Assembly (NCBI GenBank): GCA_016745215.1
Contig: CP050890.1
Span: forward strand, 3,906,001-3,970,000
Direction of reading: 5' to 3'
Length of the DNA stretch: 64,000 bases
DNA from: Thiohalocapsa sp. PB-PSB1
GTDB taxonomy: Bacteria > Pseudomonadota > Gammaproteobacteria > Chromatiales > Chromatiaceae
The first letter of the stretch is position 1; the number at the start of each line of letters is the position of its first letter. Made by a program: the position numbers and the translations under genes. The notes below the pieces were generated by a model, which saw nothing but the letters and a program-made list of their open reading frames with translations, was not told the origin of the DNA and did no database searches. Below are positions 1 to 7,979 of this stretch, piece after piece.

Positions 1-781
1 GCAGGTTGCGGTAGCCTTGGAAGGAGGGCAGGGTGTAGGGCAGCAAGGCTTCATCGGGGCCGAAGCCAAGCGGTTTCAGCGCTGACCCGGGGAGTTCGGA
101 CAGCCAGGGCAGCGGGCGTGGCAATGGCTGCACCAACACCGCCACCGGATTGGCAGTGAGTTGTTCGTAGACTGTGAACGGGATCTGGTCACTGCCCAGC
201 AGGCAGAGCACCAGCCGATCGAGTTGCAGATCCTGCAGGTTCAGGCCCGCGGTGGCGCGCAGGCGCAGGCGGATGCCGGCTTTGCTGCGATTCAGAACCG
301 GCAGATCGGTCTTGGCGACAGGGCCGGCATGATGGAAATAATCCGCCTGCGAAATTTCCAACGGCCACAAAACGGTGTCATGGGCAGTCCGATATTCGCA
401 TGCGGTCTGCTCCCCCTTGCCAAGCCGACCGCGCAGTGCCGTGTTGCGCGGGATACTGAAGCCGCTGGCCAGCGCCCCTTCGTTTTGGTCTGGCTGAAAC
501 TGCACCACGGCCATGGACGGGGTTGGAGCCAGGTAGTGCGGGTAGATCATCTCCAGCAGGTGCTGGGTGAACGTCGGAAACTCGTCCTCGATCTTGAGCT
601 GGACGCGTGCGGCGAGGAATGCGAACCCCTCCAGCAGACGTTCCACATAGGGGTCTGTGCATTCAAAGCCGGTCAGTCCCAGACGGCCGGCAATTTTCGG
701 AAATTCGGCGGCAAATTCACCGCCTAGTCCACGCAGATGCTGTAATTCCCGGTTGTACTGTGCAAGCAGGCGTGGGTCCAT
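1..781 (-). CDS. tssF: Type VI secretion baseplate subunit TssF, C-terminus cut by window edge
   Basis: The reading frame enters from the left edge on the minus strand and starts at the ATG at 781, giving about 260 residues of the N-terminal part. The start reads MDPRLLAQYNRELQHL, followed by a segment with EFAAEFPKIAGRL and PYVERLLEGFAFLAARVQ, which is the standard opening of the TssF/VasA/ImpG family. TssF is a wedge protein of the T6SS baseplate in the cytoplasm and works with TssE, TssG and TssK. Only seven bases separate it from the upstream tssE stop, so it is the next cistron of the same operon. About 60 percent of a normal-length protein (about 600 aa) lies outside the window. Confidence 0.93.
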   Translation of the reverse strand, partial: MDPRLLAQYNRELQHLRGLGGEFAAEFPKIAGRLGLTGFECTDPYVERLLEGFAFLAARVQLKIEDEFPTFTQHLLEMIYPHYLAPTPSMAVVQFQPDQNEGALASGFSIPRNTALRGRLGKGEQTACEYRTAHDTVLWPLEISQADYFHHAGPVAKTDLPVLNRSKAGIRLRLRATAGLNLQDLQLDRLVLCLLGSDQIPFTVYEQLTANPVAVLVQPLPRPLPWLSELPGSALKPLGFGPDEALLPYTLPSFQGYRNL

Positions 782-788
782 GATGGCG

Positions 789-1301
789 TTAATCGCTGGT
801 CGCGGTGGCTTCCAGGACGGCGACTTCTCCCGATTCCAGGTCGACCTCGGTTCTCAGATAAAGCTGTTGCGGCAGCGGTTGCCCCCAGAGTTCGCCTTCG
901 ATATCGAAGCGGACCGCGTTCTGATTCATATGCTTTTCGTCGACGACGGCGCGAATGATCAGCGACGCAGGCAGGATGCGGGGTTCAAAGCGCAAAATGG
1001 CTTGGCGCAATTCGCGCTCCAATGTCAGGATATCGAGTCCAGTTACATTGCGACCGGCCAGGTCCGGCAGGCCGAAATTCAGGACGGACCGGCTGACCTC
1101 GGGATAGGCGCCAAGGTCCATCACCGACGCCAGATCGCAGGTGTTTAGCAGCCATTGCAGATCTCGCAATACGCAGGCTTTGAGTCGGCGCGGCGACAAT
1201 ACCCGGTCATCGCGGGATTCTTCAGTTGTATCGGGCGCGTTATCGGTCAGGCGATCCAACAACGAGGGCTGTAGCCGCTCTTTTGGTGTCAGCTCAGCCA
1301 T
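789..1301 (-). CDS. tssE: Type VI secretion baseplate subunit TssE (gp25-like)
   Basis: A 170-residue protein matching the gp25/TssE family: an N-terminal PSLLDRLTD motif, then a conserved core with RRLKACVLRDLQWLLNT, followed by YPEVSRSVLNFGLPDLAG and a C-terminal half with the LERELRQAILRFEPRI segment. TssE is the sheath-initiating wedge component homologous to phage T4 gp25. The start overlaps the end of tagJ by 8 bases, which points to translational coupling, and tssF follows 7 bases after its stop. Length and motif order are normal for the family. Confidence 0.93.
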   Translation of the reverse strand: MAELTPKERLQPSLLDRLTDNAPDTTEESRDDRVLSPRRLKACVLRDLQWLLNTCDLASVMDLGAYPEVSRSVLNFGLPDLAGRNVTGLDILTLERELRQAILRFEPRILPASLIIRAVVDEKHMNQNAVRFDIEGELWGQPLPQQLYLRTEVDLESGEVAVLEATATSD

Positions 1302-2157
1302 CGTCGGCGCTGCCTGCTGGTCGCTCTGTATCTGGTCGCTCTGTATCTGGCTTATCCGTATCCGAGATCGCTGGGTTCAGCTGGATTTCGCGAATTGCCA
1401 GTAATGGGTATTCGCCCTGATCGGTGGCAAGCATGCGTTGCCCCAGTCCGTAAAATAGATCCTCGCCCTGCTCCAGCCAGTCTGTATGGGCGGCAAGTCG
1501 TATGCTGGAGTCCTGGCTGGTTTCGGAGCCGGGATAGCGGGTTGGGATCAGGGCCACCGATTTGCCGGCATTGGTCCAGGTGATGTGCGCGGGCATCCAG
1601 ACCAAATCGCGGAGATCGGTTGGTTGTTCAAAGCGGATATGGCGAATGTGCTGAAAGGGAACCCAGTTGTAGCGTCCGTTCAGGATCATTTCGAGCATAG
1701 GCCCCATGCGCATGTCGGCGTCCGCGATCCAGGCGAAGGATTCGCCATCGATTTGGCCTGGCGTCTCCGGAGCCGCTGCGAAGGCCTGTGAGCGCAACTG
1801 CTGGGATTGCGTCTGATTGCCCTGTGCACCGACGCGCAATGCCTGGAATAATAAGGCAATCCACTGCTCGGGTTCGCCGAACACGATCGGATCTCGCTCG
1901 CCGGCGAATACGCTGTCGCGTAATGCCGCCGCCTGCAACGCGGGCTTGTAGGTGCGCGCCATAGCCAGGCTGCCGGCATCGAGTTCTACAGCAACCTTCA
2001 GCTGATTGGCCGCCTTCTGCCAATCTCCCAGCACACAGAAGAGTTGGAACAGGAATACGCGCAGTTTGGGATCGGCTGGCGCTTTGCGTATTTTGGCCTG
2101 TAGCTGTTGCAGCGCGACGTCGAGGTCGCCTTGTTTTAACGCCAGTTCTGCGTCCAT
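1294..2157 (-). CDS. tagJ: T6SS accessory protein TagJ/ImpE
   Basis: A 287-residue protein of the ImpE/TagJ family. Residues 1-60 look like tetratricopeptide-type helices (ALKQGDLDVALQQLQAKIRK, then FQLFCVLGDWQKAANQL), and the C-terminal half carries the family block around FAWIADADMRMGPMLEMIL and NGRYNWVPFQHI. In other bacteria TagJ binds the sheath protein TssB and the ClpV recycling ATPase; it is found only in some T6SS types, usually next to tssE as here. The extreme C-terminus is a short tandem repeat (PDTERPDTERP) encoded by a duplicated 15-bp unit near 1320-1350, probably a recent slippage product without structural role. Confidence 0.88.
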   Translation of the reverse strand: MDAELALKQGDLDVALQQLQAKIRKAPADPKLRVFLFQLFCVLGDWQKAANQLKVAVELDAGSLAMARTYKPALQAAALRDSVFAGERDPIVFGEPEQWIALLFQALRVGAQGNQTQSQQLRSQAFAAAPETPGQIDGESFAWIADADMRMGPMLEMILNGRYNWVPFQHIRHIRFEQPTDLRDLVWMPAHITWTNAGKSVALIPTRYPGSETSQDSSIRLAAHTDWLEQGEDLFYGLGQRMLATDQGEYPLLAIREIQLNPAISDTDKPDTERPDTERPAGSADDG

Positions 2158-2252
2158 AAGACTGCTCCACCGACAAACGGTTGGCGTTCGCCGGAAACTC
2201 TCCTCAGCGGTTGGAAAAATACCCTGAGTCAGCCATTGCTGTTGTCAGGGGG

Positions 2253-2738
2253 TTATTCCTGAACGTTCTTCTCCAAGCTCCAAGTGCGGTCCGTAGTCGA
2301 GCCTGGAGCGCCGGTATCATCAATCGGTGTGTATTCCCATTTGATCTTACCGTAGGCAAAGGAAACTTGTTCGGTCGGTTTGGCATCGTCGCCACTCGAG
2401 CCTCCTGGGGAGATCGATGTGACGATGCAATTTTCAAGTGTGTATTTCATGAAGCAGTGTTTATCGCCAGAGGCGAGACACAATTCCAACTCGATGGTCG
2501 GAATATGCTCCCCCTTGGCACATTTGATGTTGAGATCGCAGGTTGCATTGTCGATGAGCTTGACGATCATCAGATCCTGAAAATCCGCACGACTGCCGGT
2601 GCGCCCACCGGTGGCGCTGGCTCCCGAGACAGGCTGACTCACACCATGACTGTAGCTCAATACCTCGATCCACTTTTCATGCGCATCGTCGGTACTTTCT
2701 CCATCGATGCCTTCGACCTTCAAGAACATATCGGACAT
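2253..2738 (-). CDS. hcp: Hcp, T6SS tube protein (TssD)
   Basis: A 161-residue Hcp1-type protein: it opens with MSDMFLKVEGIDGEST, has a WIEVLSYSHGVSQP segment near residue 25, and a C-terminal half with VSFAYGKIKWEYTPID. Hcp hexamers stack to form the inner tube that is expelled by sheath contraction. It lies between tssC and tagJ, preceded by a 232-bp gap that contains a dispersed hairpin element (2795-2942). That gap, unusual in an otherwise overlapping operon, suggests hcp is either separately transcribed or that mRNA is processed there to give more Hcp. Promoter not identified. Confidence 0.93.
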   Translation of the reverse strand: MSDMFLKVEGIDGESTDDAHEKWIEVLSYSHGVSQPVSGASATGGRTGSRADFQDLMIVKLIDNATCDLNIKCAKGEHIPTIELELCLASGDKHCFMKYTLENCIVTSISPGGSSGDDAKPTEQVSFAYGKIKWEYTPIDDTGAPGSTTDRTWSLEKNVQE

Positions 2739-2794
2739 GACTCTTTTCCTCTGGTTGCTGATTGCTGATTGCTAGTTAGCGATTGCTGTGGAGA

Positions 2795-2942
2795 AACAGA
2801 CCACCTTGCTTGTCTTCTCGTCCGGCATCGACGTTACGGCACCCCGCCCATAGAGCGACTATGGGCGGGTTGCCGCTGGGCGAAGGCGAACGAGCATCCG
2901 GCGCGAGTTGGTCTATTTCTCTCCGGCAATCGCCTTGGTTGG
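2795..2942. repeat. Dispersed intergenic repeat, copy A1, with hairpin
   Basis: Shares blocks with 6405-6488, 53583-53840 and, inverted, 12519-12620. Common blocks are a CTTGTCTTCTCGT segment, GGCGAACGAG followed by ATCCGGCGC, and GTTGGTCTATTTCTCTCCG followed by GCAATCGCC. Positions 2838-2874 form a 16-bp stem with one mismatch and a 5-base loop (AGCGA), with CCCGCCCATAG pairing to CTATGGGCGGG. It has no T-tract, so it is not a classical terminator. It sits between tssC and hcp inside the T6SS operon. Confidence 0.8.
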
Positions 2943-2970
2943 TCGCGGAATGGCGTCCAATTATGTCGCT

Positions 2971-4479
2971 TCAATTCTTTTCCGACGGTAATCGAGAAAC
3001 CAGGCGCAGCGATACCGTTAGCCCCTCCAACTGATAATGCGGCCGGAGATAAAACTTGGAGCTGTAGTAGCCTGGATTGCCCTCGACTTCTTCCACCACC
3101 ACCTGCGCGGCCGCAAGCGGTTTGCGTGCCTTATCGACTTCCGATGCGTTTGCGGGATTGGGCTCAACGTACTTGTTGATCCATTTGTTCAGCCATTTTT
3201 CCATATCCTCGCGTTCTTTGAACGAGCCGACCTTGTCGCGGACAATCGACTTGAGATAATGCGCAAATCGACAAACGGCGAAGAGATAGGGCAAGCGCGC
3301 AGCAAGATTCGCATTGGCGGTTGCATCCGGATCATCGTACTCGAATGGTTTTTGCAATGATTGTGCCCCAATGAACGCGGCAAAATCGGTATTTTTCTTG
3401 TGCAGCAGGGGCATAAAACCATTCTTGGCGAGTTCTGCCTCGCGCCGATCGTCGATCGCGATCTCGGTTGGACATTTCATGTCGATGCCGCCGTCGTCGG
3501 TCGGAAAGCTGTGCACGGGCAAACCTTCCACCGCACCGCCGGATTCCACACCGCGAATGCGCGAGCACCAACCATAGAGCTTGAATGCCCGATTGATGTT
3601 CACGGCCATGGCGTAGGCGGCGTTGGACCAGGTGTAGCGGCTATGGTCGCCGGCGGCGGTTTCTTCTTCGAATTCGAATTCCTCGACTGGGTCGGTCTTT
3701 GCTCCGTAGGGTAAGCGCGCAAGGAAACGCGGCATAGCCAAGCCAATGTAGCGGGAATCTTCCGATTCGCGCAAGGACTTCCAGGCGGCATATTCCGGGG
3801 TTTGGAAGATCTTGGTCAGATCGCGCGGATTGCTCAACTCCTGCCAGGATTGCATCTGCATCACACCGGGGTCAGCGCCGGCGATGAAGGGCGCATGCGC
3901 GGCGGCCGAAATCTGCGCCATTTCTGCCAGCAATTCGACATCCGGCGGGCTGTGGTCGAAGTAGTAGTCGCCCACCAGGCAGCCGAACGGCTCGCCGCCG
4001 AACATGCTGTATTCTTCGGTGTAGATTTTTTTGAAAATCGGGCTTTGGTCCCAAGCCGTTCCCTTGAACTTCTTCAGCGATTTGTGGACATCCTTCTTGG
4101 AGATATTCATGACGCGGATCTTGAGCATCTCATCGGTTTCCGTATTGTTGACAAGATGATGTAGCCCGCGCCAACTGCCTTCCAGTTGGCTAAAATCCGG
4201 ATGATGTAGGATCAGATTGATTTGCTTGGTCAGCTTCTGGTCGATCTCGGCAATCATCGCCTCGATGGTTCGAACCGCGTCGTCCGAGATCAGCTGGCTC
4301 TGCTCCAGGGCCTGTGCGGCAAGCGTATGCACCGCCTCCTGTACTGCATCTCGGGCGCGTTCGGAGCGCGGCTTGAATTCCTGCTGCAACAGCGATGCGA
4401 AATCGTTTTCCTGGGCGGTTTCGGCCTGCCCCTGCTGCTGTGTCTGTTGTGCCGTCTCGGCGTTCTCTGTCTCAGCCAT
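2971..4479 (-). CDS. tssC: T6SS contractile sheath large subunit TssC
   Basis: A 502-residue TssC/VipB/ImpC protein that pairs with TssB to build the contractile sheath. The family blocks are clear: LTKQINLILHHPDFSQLEGS near residue 90, GEPFGCLVGDYYFDH near 165, FIAGADPGVMQMQSW near 205, and a C-terminal block with SSKFYLRPHYQLEGL. The ATG at 4479 is preferred over an upstream in-frame start at 4590 because it gives the conserved MAETENAET-type acidic/Gln-rich N-terminus and overlaps the tssB stop by 8 bases (ATGGCTGA), typical of tssBC coupling. Confidence 0.95.
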   Translation of the reverse strand: MAETENAETAQQTQQQGQAETAQENDFASLLQQEFKPRSERARDAVQEAVHTLAAQALEQSQLISDDAVRTIEAMIAEIDQKLTKQINLILHHPDFSQLEGSWRGLHHLVNNTETDEMLKIRVMNISKKDVHKSLKKFKGTAWDQSPIFKKIYTEEYSMFGGEPFGCLVGDYYFDHSPPDVELLAEMAQISAAAHAPFIAGADPGVMQMQSWQELSNPRDLTKIFQTPEYAAWKSLRESEDSRYIGLAMPRFLARLPYGAKTDPVEEFEFEEETAAGDHSRYTWSNAAYAMAVNINRAFKLYGWCSRIRGVESGGAVEGLPVHSFPTDDGGIDMKCPTEIAIDDRREAELAKNGFMPLLHKKNTDFAAFIGAQSLQKPFEYDDPDATANANLAARLPYLFAVCRFAHYLKSIVRDKVGSFKEREDMEKWLNKWINKYVEPNPANASEVDKARKPLAAAQVVVEEVEGNPGYYSSKFYLRPHYQLEGLTVSLRLVSRLPSEKN

Positions 4480-5023
4480 TGGTTTTGTCCTGCGCGGCGG
4501 CATCAGCGGGTTTGTCCTGGCCCTCGTCCGGCGCTTTTGGCGCGCTTGCCAGGGAGCTGAGTAGAGCAGGATCGTTGAGCGCATTCGCAATCAACTCTTC
4601 GGCTCCGCTCTTGCCATCCATGTAGGTCAATAAATTCGACAATTGCGTTCTAGCTTGCAGCAATTTATTCAGTGAGTCCACCTTGCGTGCAACGGCGGCG
4701 GGGGAAAAATCGTCCATGCTTTCGAAGGTCAGTTCAACGCTGAGATTGCCATCGTTGGTGAGGCTGTTGGGCACCTGAAAGGCCAGCCGCGGTTTCATGG
4801 ACTTGAGTCGATCGTCGAAATTATCCACATCGATCTCGACAAAATCGCGCTCGGCGACCGGCGGCAGGGGATCCTGCGGTTTGCCCGACAGATCAGCGAG
4901 TACACCCATAACGAATGGCAGTTGAATGGTCTTCTCGGCACCATAGAGTTCAACGTCGTATTCGATCTGAACCCTAGGCGCTCGATTGCGAGCGATGAAT
5001 TTCTGGCTGCTTTGTTTGGCCAT
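4472..5023 (-). CDS. tssB: T6SS contractile sheath small subunit TssB
   Basis: A 183-residue TssB/VipA/ImpB protein. It begins MAKQSSQKFIARNRAPRVQI, has the KTIQLPFVMGVLADLSG block near residue 30, the ERDFVEIDVDNFDDRL block near 58, and LKSMKPRLAF after it. The C-terminal 30 residues are an Ala/Asp/Lys-rich tail. TssB interlocks with TssC in the sheath; its N-terminal helix is what ClpV or TagJ contact in studied systems. It overlaps tssC by 8 bases and follows tssA after 27 bases. Confidence 0.95.
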   Translation of the reverse strand: MAKQSSQKFIARNRAPRVQIEYDVELYGAEKTIQLPFVMGVLADLSGKPQDPLPPVAERDFVEIDVDNFDDRLKSMKPRLAFQVPNSLTNDGNLSVELTFESMDDFSPAAVARKVDSLNKLLQARTQLSNLLTYMDGKSGAEELIANALNDPALLSSLASAPKAPDEGQDKPADAAAQDKTNG

Positions 5024-5050
5024 GTTCAGTCTCTATTGTTCTGCGGATGC

Positions 5051-6103
5051 TCATTGGGGCTTGTTGTCATCTGGGCCTTGGATCAAGGTCACTTTGTCCA
5101 AAGCTTCCGGCACCAAGTCGGTCACGATGGCCAGGAAATCCATTGTGGCCAAGCGGCGTGCCCGGCTCAACAGCAAGGGGACCGGGCTCGATGGCTCGTT
5201 GCGCTTATAGTAGTCGCATAAGGCGTCCAGTATGCGAACGACATCGTCCCGACTCGCGATACGCATGGGGTCGACAGGCGCTGCGGGGGCTGCCGCATGG
5301 CCTGTCTGTTCCGAATGAGAACGCACTTGCGGTTCATCCGCTGTGGCGGCAGCAGGGGCGCGTTCGTTCAGCCGAGCCTGCAATGCGGTCTGAATGGCTG
5401 ACAGCATGCTCGACAGCGGGTCGAAATCGGGAACTGCTGTTGCCTGGACTCGCGTCTGCAGCAATGCGCTCAGTGTTCGGATACTTTCCACAGCCGCGCT
5501 CGCGGCATGCGCATGGGAGCTGAGTTCGTCCAGATCGCAGTCCATGAAGGCGGCATGCAGAGAGGCCGCGTCCAAGATCGCAGCTCCAGGCAGAGGCTTT
5601 GCCTTACCCTCAACCAGTTCGATATCGCGCAATGACAGCTCGCCAAACACGCGCGAACGGATTAGCGTTGCTTCACGCAATGGCGTAAGCATCAGGTTAG
5701 GGTCGACCAGGGATGCTAGGACGCTGATGCGCTCGGTTGGATCATTGTCGTCGGCGGCATCCAACCCGGGATGGAGGTTGTCCCAGTAGCGTTCAAGCAT
5801 GCCGATGAGCAACTGGATGCCGGACTGAAAGCCTGGCAAGGAGGCTGTACGGATCAATGCACGCAGCAAAAGCAACGCAATGCGAAGATCCTTCGAACGC
5901 AATAAAATGCCGGTGCAAGCGCTCTCGAGCTGATGCCAGTTGGGTTCTTCCGCGGGGATGATGGTCTCGCCCATCACCCGTTCAGGCGTTCCCTCGGCAA
6001 GCCTGACGATTTCAAGAAACGCTGGGTCGTACTCGAGATCCTCGCCCGCGGGCAGATCCGCGGAAACAGGCTTCAGCAGTGCATCGACATCGATCCCCGG
6101 CAT
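5051..6103 (-). CDS. tssA: T6SS protein TssA (ImpA-type N-terminal domain)
   Basis: A 350-residue protein with the ImpA_N domain in residues 5-130: LLKPVSADLPAGEDLEYDP, then PNWHQLESACTGILLRSKDL, IALLLLRALIRT, and YWDNLHPGLDAADDNDPTER, all diagnostic. TssA primes baseplate and sheath assembly and can cap the growing sheath. The C-terminal third (after about residue 255, an Ala/Pro-rich linker) is short and includes DVVRILDALCDYYKRNEPSSP, as in the short TssA class. It is the first cistron of the T6SS run visible here; upstream on the same strand are 382 bases without a gene. Confidence 0.93.
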   Translation of the reverse strand: MPGIDVDALLKPVSADLPAGEDLEYDPAFLEIVRLAEGTPERVMGETIIPAEEPNWHQLESACTGILLRSKDLRIALLLLRALIRTASLPGFQSGIQLLIGMLERYWDNLHPGLDAADDNDPTERISVLASLVDPNLMLTPLREATLIRSRVFGELSLRDIELVEGKAKPLPGAAILDAASLHAAFMDCDLDELSSHAHAASAAVESIRTLSALLQTRVQATAVPDFDPLSSMLSAIQTALQARLNERAPAAATADEPQVRSHSEQTGHAAAPAAPVDPMRIASRDDVVRILDALCDYYKRNEPSSPVPLLLSRARRLATMDFLAIVTDLVPEALDKVTLIQGPDDNKPQ

Positions 6104-6404
6104 AGCGCTTGTCCTGAGTTTCGTTCGAGTCTTATCGATTCCGGTGTATCAGGCTGTAAAGGCCGTCAGCAGAGTTGCTGCACCAGCGTCTTGGGCGGTA
6201 AACCGGTCTTTTCATACCAGCTTGCCCGGTCTGCAACCACTCCGGTTCTTCAATAATACTAGCCCAACTGGTCGTTGGATGCTACGCATATCAAAATCGG
6301 CTTTTCCAAACGGAAAAAATAACAACGCCTTGCTCCGACCTTTGGAGCGCGCCGACGGCACCTCCGTTGCGCGGCTGCATTAAGGGGATTTCTGGCGAAC
6401 CTGG
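6104..6404. other. Non-coding region upstream of the T6SS operon
   Basis: No convincing gene on either strand. It should hold the promoter of the minus-strand tssA operon. A small inverted repeat (TTTTCC-AAAC-GGAAAA, near 6301-6316) is present. I see no clear sigma-54 site. The region runs into repeat copy A2 at its right end. Confidence 0.4.
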
Positions 6405-6488
6405 CTTGTCTTCTAGTGCGGCCTCGACGCCGCGAAGGCGAACGAGAATCCGGCGCCAGTTGGTCTATTTCTCTCCGCCAATCGCCTA
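6405..6488. repeat. Dispersed intergenic repeat, copy A2 (hairpin missing)
   Basis: Matches copy A1 over the CTTGTCTTCT start, the GGCGAACGAGAATCCGGCGC block and the GTTGGTCTATTTCTCTCCG end, but the central hairpin is absent. Its right end (GCCTAAA) coincides with the TAG stop codon of the adjacent minus-strand gene at 6486-6488, so the element appears to have inserted at, or to provide, the end of that gene. Confidence 0.7.
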
Positions 6489-6932
6489 AAGCTCCAGCAG
6501 CGAACCCATGGCGCCGTAAAAGGATTCCAGCCATTGCTCCGCGTTTCTGTAGTTCGCCACGTAAGGGCGCCCGCCAGGGCTTTCGCGGATGACGACATAG
6601 TTCAAGCTGCCGTCATCGAGCACCTCTACTTGCAAACGGCGATAGCCGCCGGGAATGCGGAATTTAATGCCATAGGGCTGCGCGGGACCGCCTAGAATGT
6701 CGGTGACCAACGCTTGTGCGCGATCGTCGCGATCATGGTAATCCTCAGGCCAGATACCTTGCAGCACGCTGACTTTGACCAGCACGTGGCGAATGTCGTT
6801 GAATGCATCAAACAGCGGTTTTGCCGCTTCGCAGCGTTTTCGCTCAGTCTCAGCGCGTTGTTGCATTTCCGTCAAGCGCTTTTCGGCCGCTTTGTCCCGT
6901 CGGGCCTTGATTCGGTTCAGCGTGTCGTTCAT
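6486..6932 (-). CDS. Hypothetical protein of unknown function
   Basis: A 148-residue protein that I do not recognise. The ATG at 6932 is chosen because a purine-rich GGGAG lies 6-7 bases upstream; an in-frame start at 7124 would add about 64 residues of low-plausibility sequence. Residues 1-40 are highly charged and predicted helical (RIKARRDKAAEKRLTEMQQ, then RAETERKRCEAAKPLFDAF), followed by an alpha/beta part with GIKFRIPGGYRRLQVEVLDD and VVIRESPGGRPYVANYRNAE. No signal peptide or membrane segment. It lies on the T6SS strand upstream of tssA, but the gap and repeat between them argue against a simple operon. A link to secretion is not shown. Confidence 0.7.
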   Translation of the reverse strand: MNDTLNRIKARRDKAAEKRLTEMQQRAETERKRCEAAKPLFDAFNDIRHVLVKVSVLQGIWPEDYHDRDDRAQALVTDILGGPAQPYGIKFRIPGGYRRLQVEVLDDGSLNYVVIRESPGGRPYVANYRNAEQWLESFYGAMGSLLEL

Positions 6933-7130
6933 AGCTCGCTCCCTATCCGCACATACTCGGGGGCGTTTGCCCGTGAGCGGATAGCAATTGGATATAGGTG
7001 CCCGCGGTCGGTGCTCGCTAGCCCGAAGATTAAGACGCAGAGTCATTCCCATCAAGGCTCTTCGACCAGCACCGGCGATGCAGCAAACCGCTGCCGAGCG
7101 ATGCCAGCGGCGCTGGCCTGTCACCCTGGC

Positions 7131-7979
7131 TCACACGGCGGTGCGCCAGGCGATCCAGAGTTTTCGTAACGGCGTCAAACCGATACGCTGGTTAACTACG
7201 TCGAATTTACAGCGGATAAGCTCGTCGAGCAATGCCGAATGAATGCGGGTCTGGATACGCAGGGCGCGCGCCGGCATGACCCTGTCGGCATGGCTCGGCC
7301 GCTCGCGCAGCAGCATCCCTTCGACCAGCGGAACAAGCAGCTCTGGTAAACGTTGCCGATGCTCGGGGCTGCAAAGTTGCTCGTGACTCAGCCCTGCATC
7401 CTGCAGCACGTCATGTGGCAATACCTCGCGACCTTGGCGCAGCAACAGGCCGGCATCGCGAATGCGCCGCACCTGCTCACACCAGGCGCCGGCATTGCGG
7501 GCGGTGGCCAAGTGGTTCGGCTCGTCCATGGCATGGCAGCGGCAGATGAGTTCGAACAGAGCGCCACGGTCTTGCACCAAGGCCTGGTGCTGGTGCTGTC
7601 GATCTCTGTTTTGGCGCGCATAGAGCGTATTTTCGACTTGCTGAGCCTGTTCCAGGAAGGGTTCGATGGGTAAGGCATAGTGTTCCAACCCCGGCATCAG
7701 CGCGTGGCTCAGCGGATGACGTGGGGCACCGTCAATACTGCGGCGGATCTCGTCGCGCCACCAGTCGAGCTTCAGGCGTGCGACACCGGGATCGGAAACA
7801 TCGCTGATGATCCTGCGCACCTCGTGGCGCCAACCAAACAGCGCTGCCAACGCATCGTGCAAGTGAACCGGGGCAAAGCGGATGCTGTAATAACCGCTAC
7901 TGCCGGGCGCTGTTGCTTGGTTCGGAAAATGCCATTCGGACACTGCCGCATCTGCTATTTTCACCCTATCGGATGTCAT
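7131..7979 (-). CDS. Squalene/phytoene synthase-like protein, active-site motifs degenerate
   Basis: A 282-residue all-helical protein. Residues 45-85 (ALFGWRHEVRRIISDVSDP then VARLKLDWWRDEI) match the SQS/PSY superfamily. However the first Asp-rich motif (usually DXXXD) reads HEVRR, and the second, usually like NILRDVGED, reads RRIRDAGLL, so the metal-diphosphate site seems lost. That resembles the non-catalytic NDUFAF6-type branch of the superfamily more than a true squalene synthase; this is my inference. Its ATG overlaps the stop of the phosphatase gene by 4 bases (ATGA), so it is co-translated with gph-ubiG. Confidence 0.75.
   Translation of the reverse strand: MTSDRVKIADAAVSEWHFPNQATAPGSSGYYSIRFAPVHLHDALAALFGWRHEVRRIISDVSDPGVARLKLDWWRDEIRRSIDGAPRHPLSHALMPGLEHYALPIEPFLEQAQQVENTLYARQNRDRQHQHQALVQDRGALFELICRCHAMDEPNHLATARNAGAWCEQVRRIRDAGLLLRQGREVLPHDVLQDAGLSHEQLCSPEHRQRLPELLVPLVEGMLLRERPSHADRVMPARALRIQTRIHSALLDELIRCKFDVVNQRIGLTPLRKLWIAWRTAV

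Noticed and set aside
161..1420. Plus-strand frames opposite the tssF/tssE/tagJ genes
   Set aside because: They are antisense shadows of strongly supported T6SS genes and show no family features.
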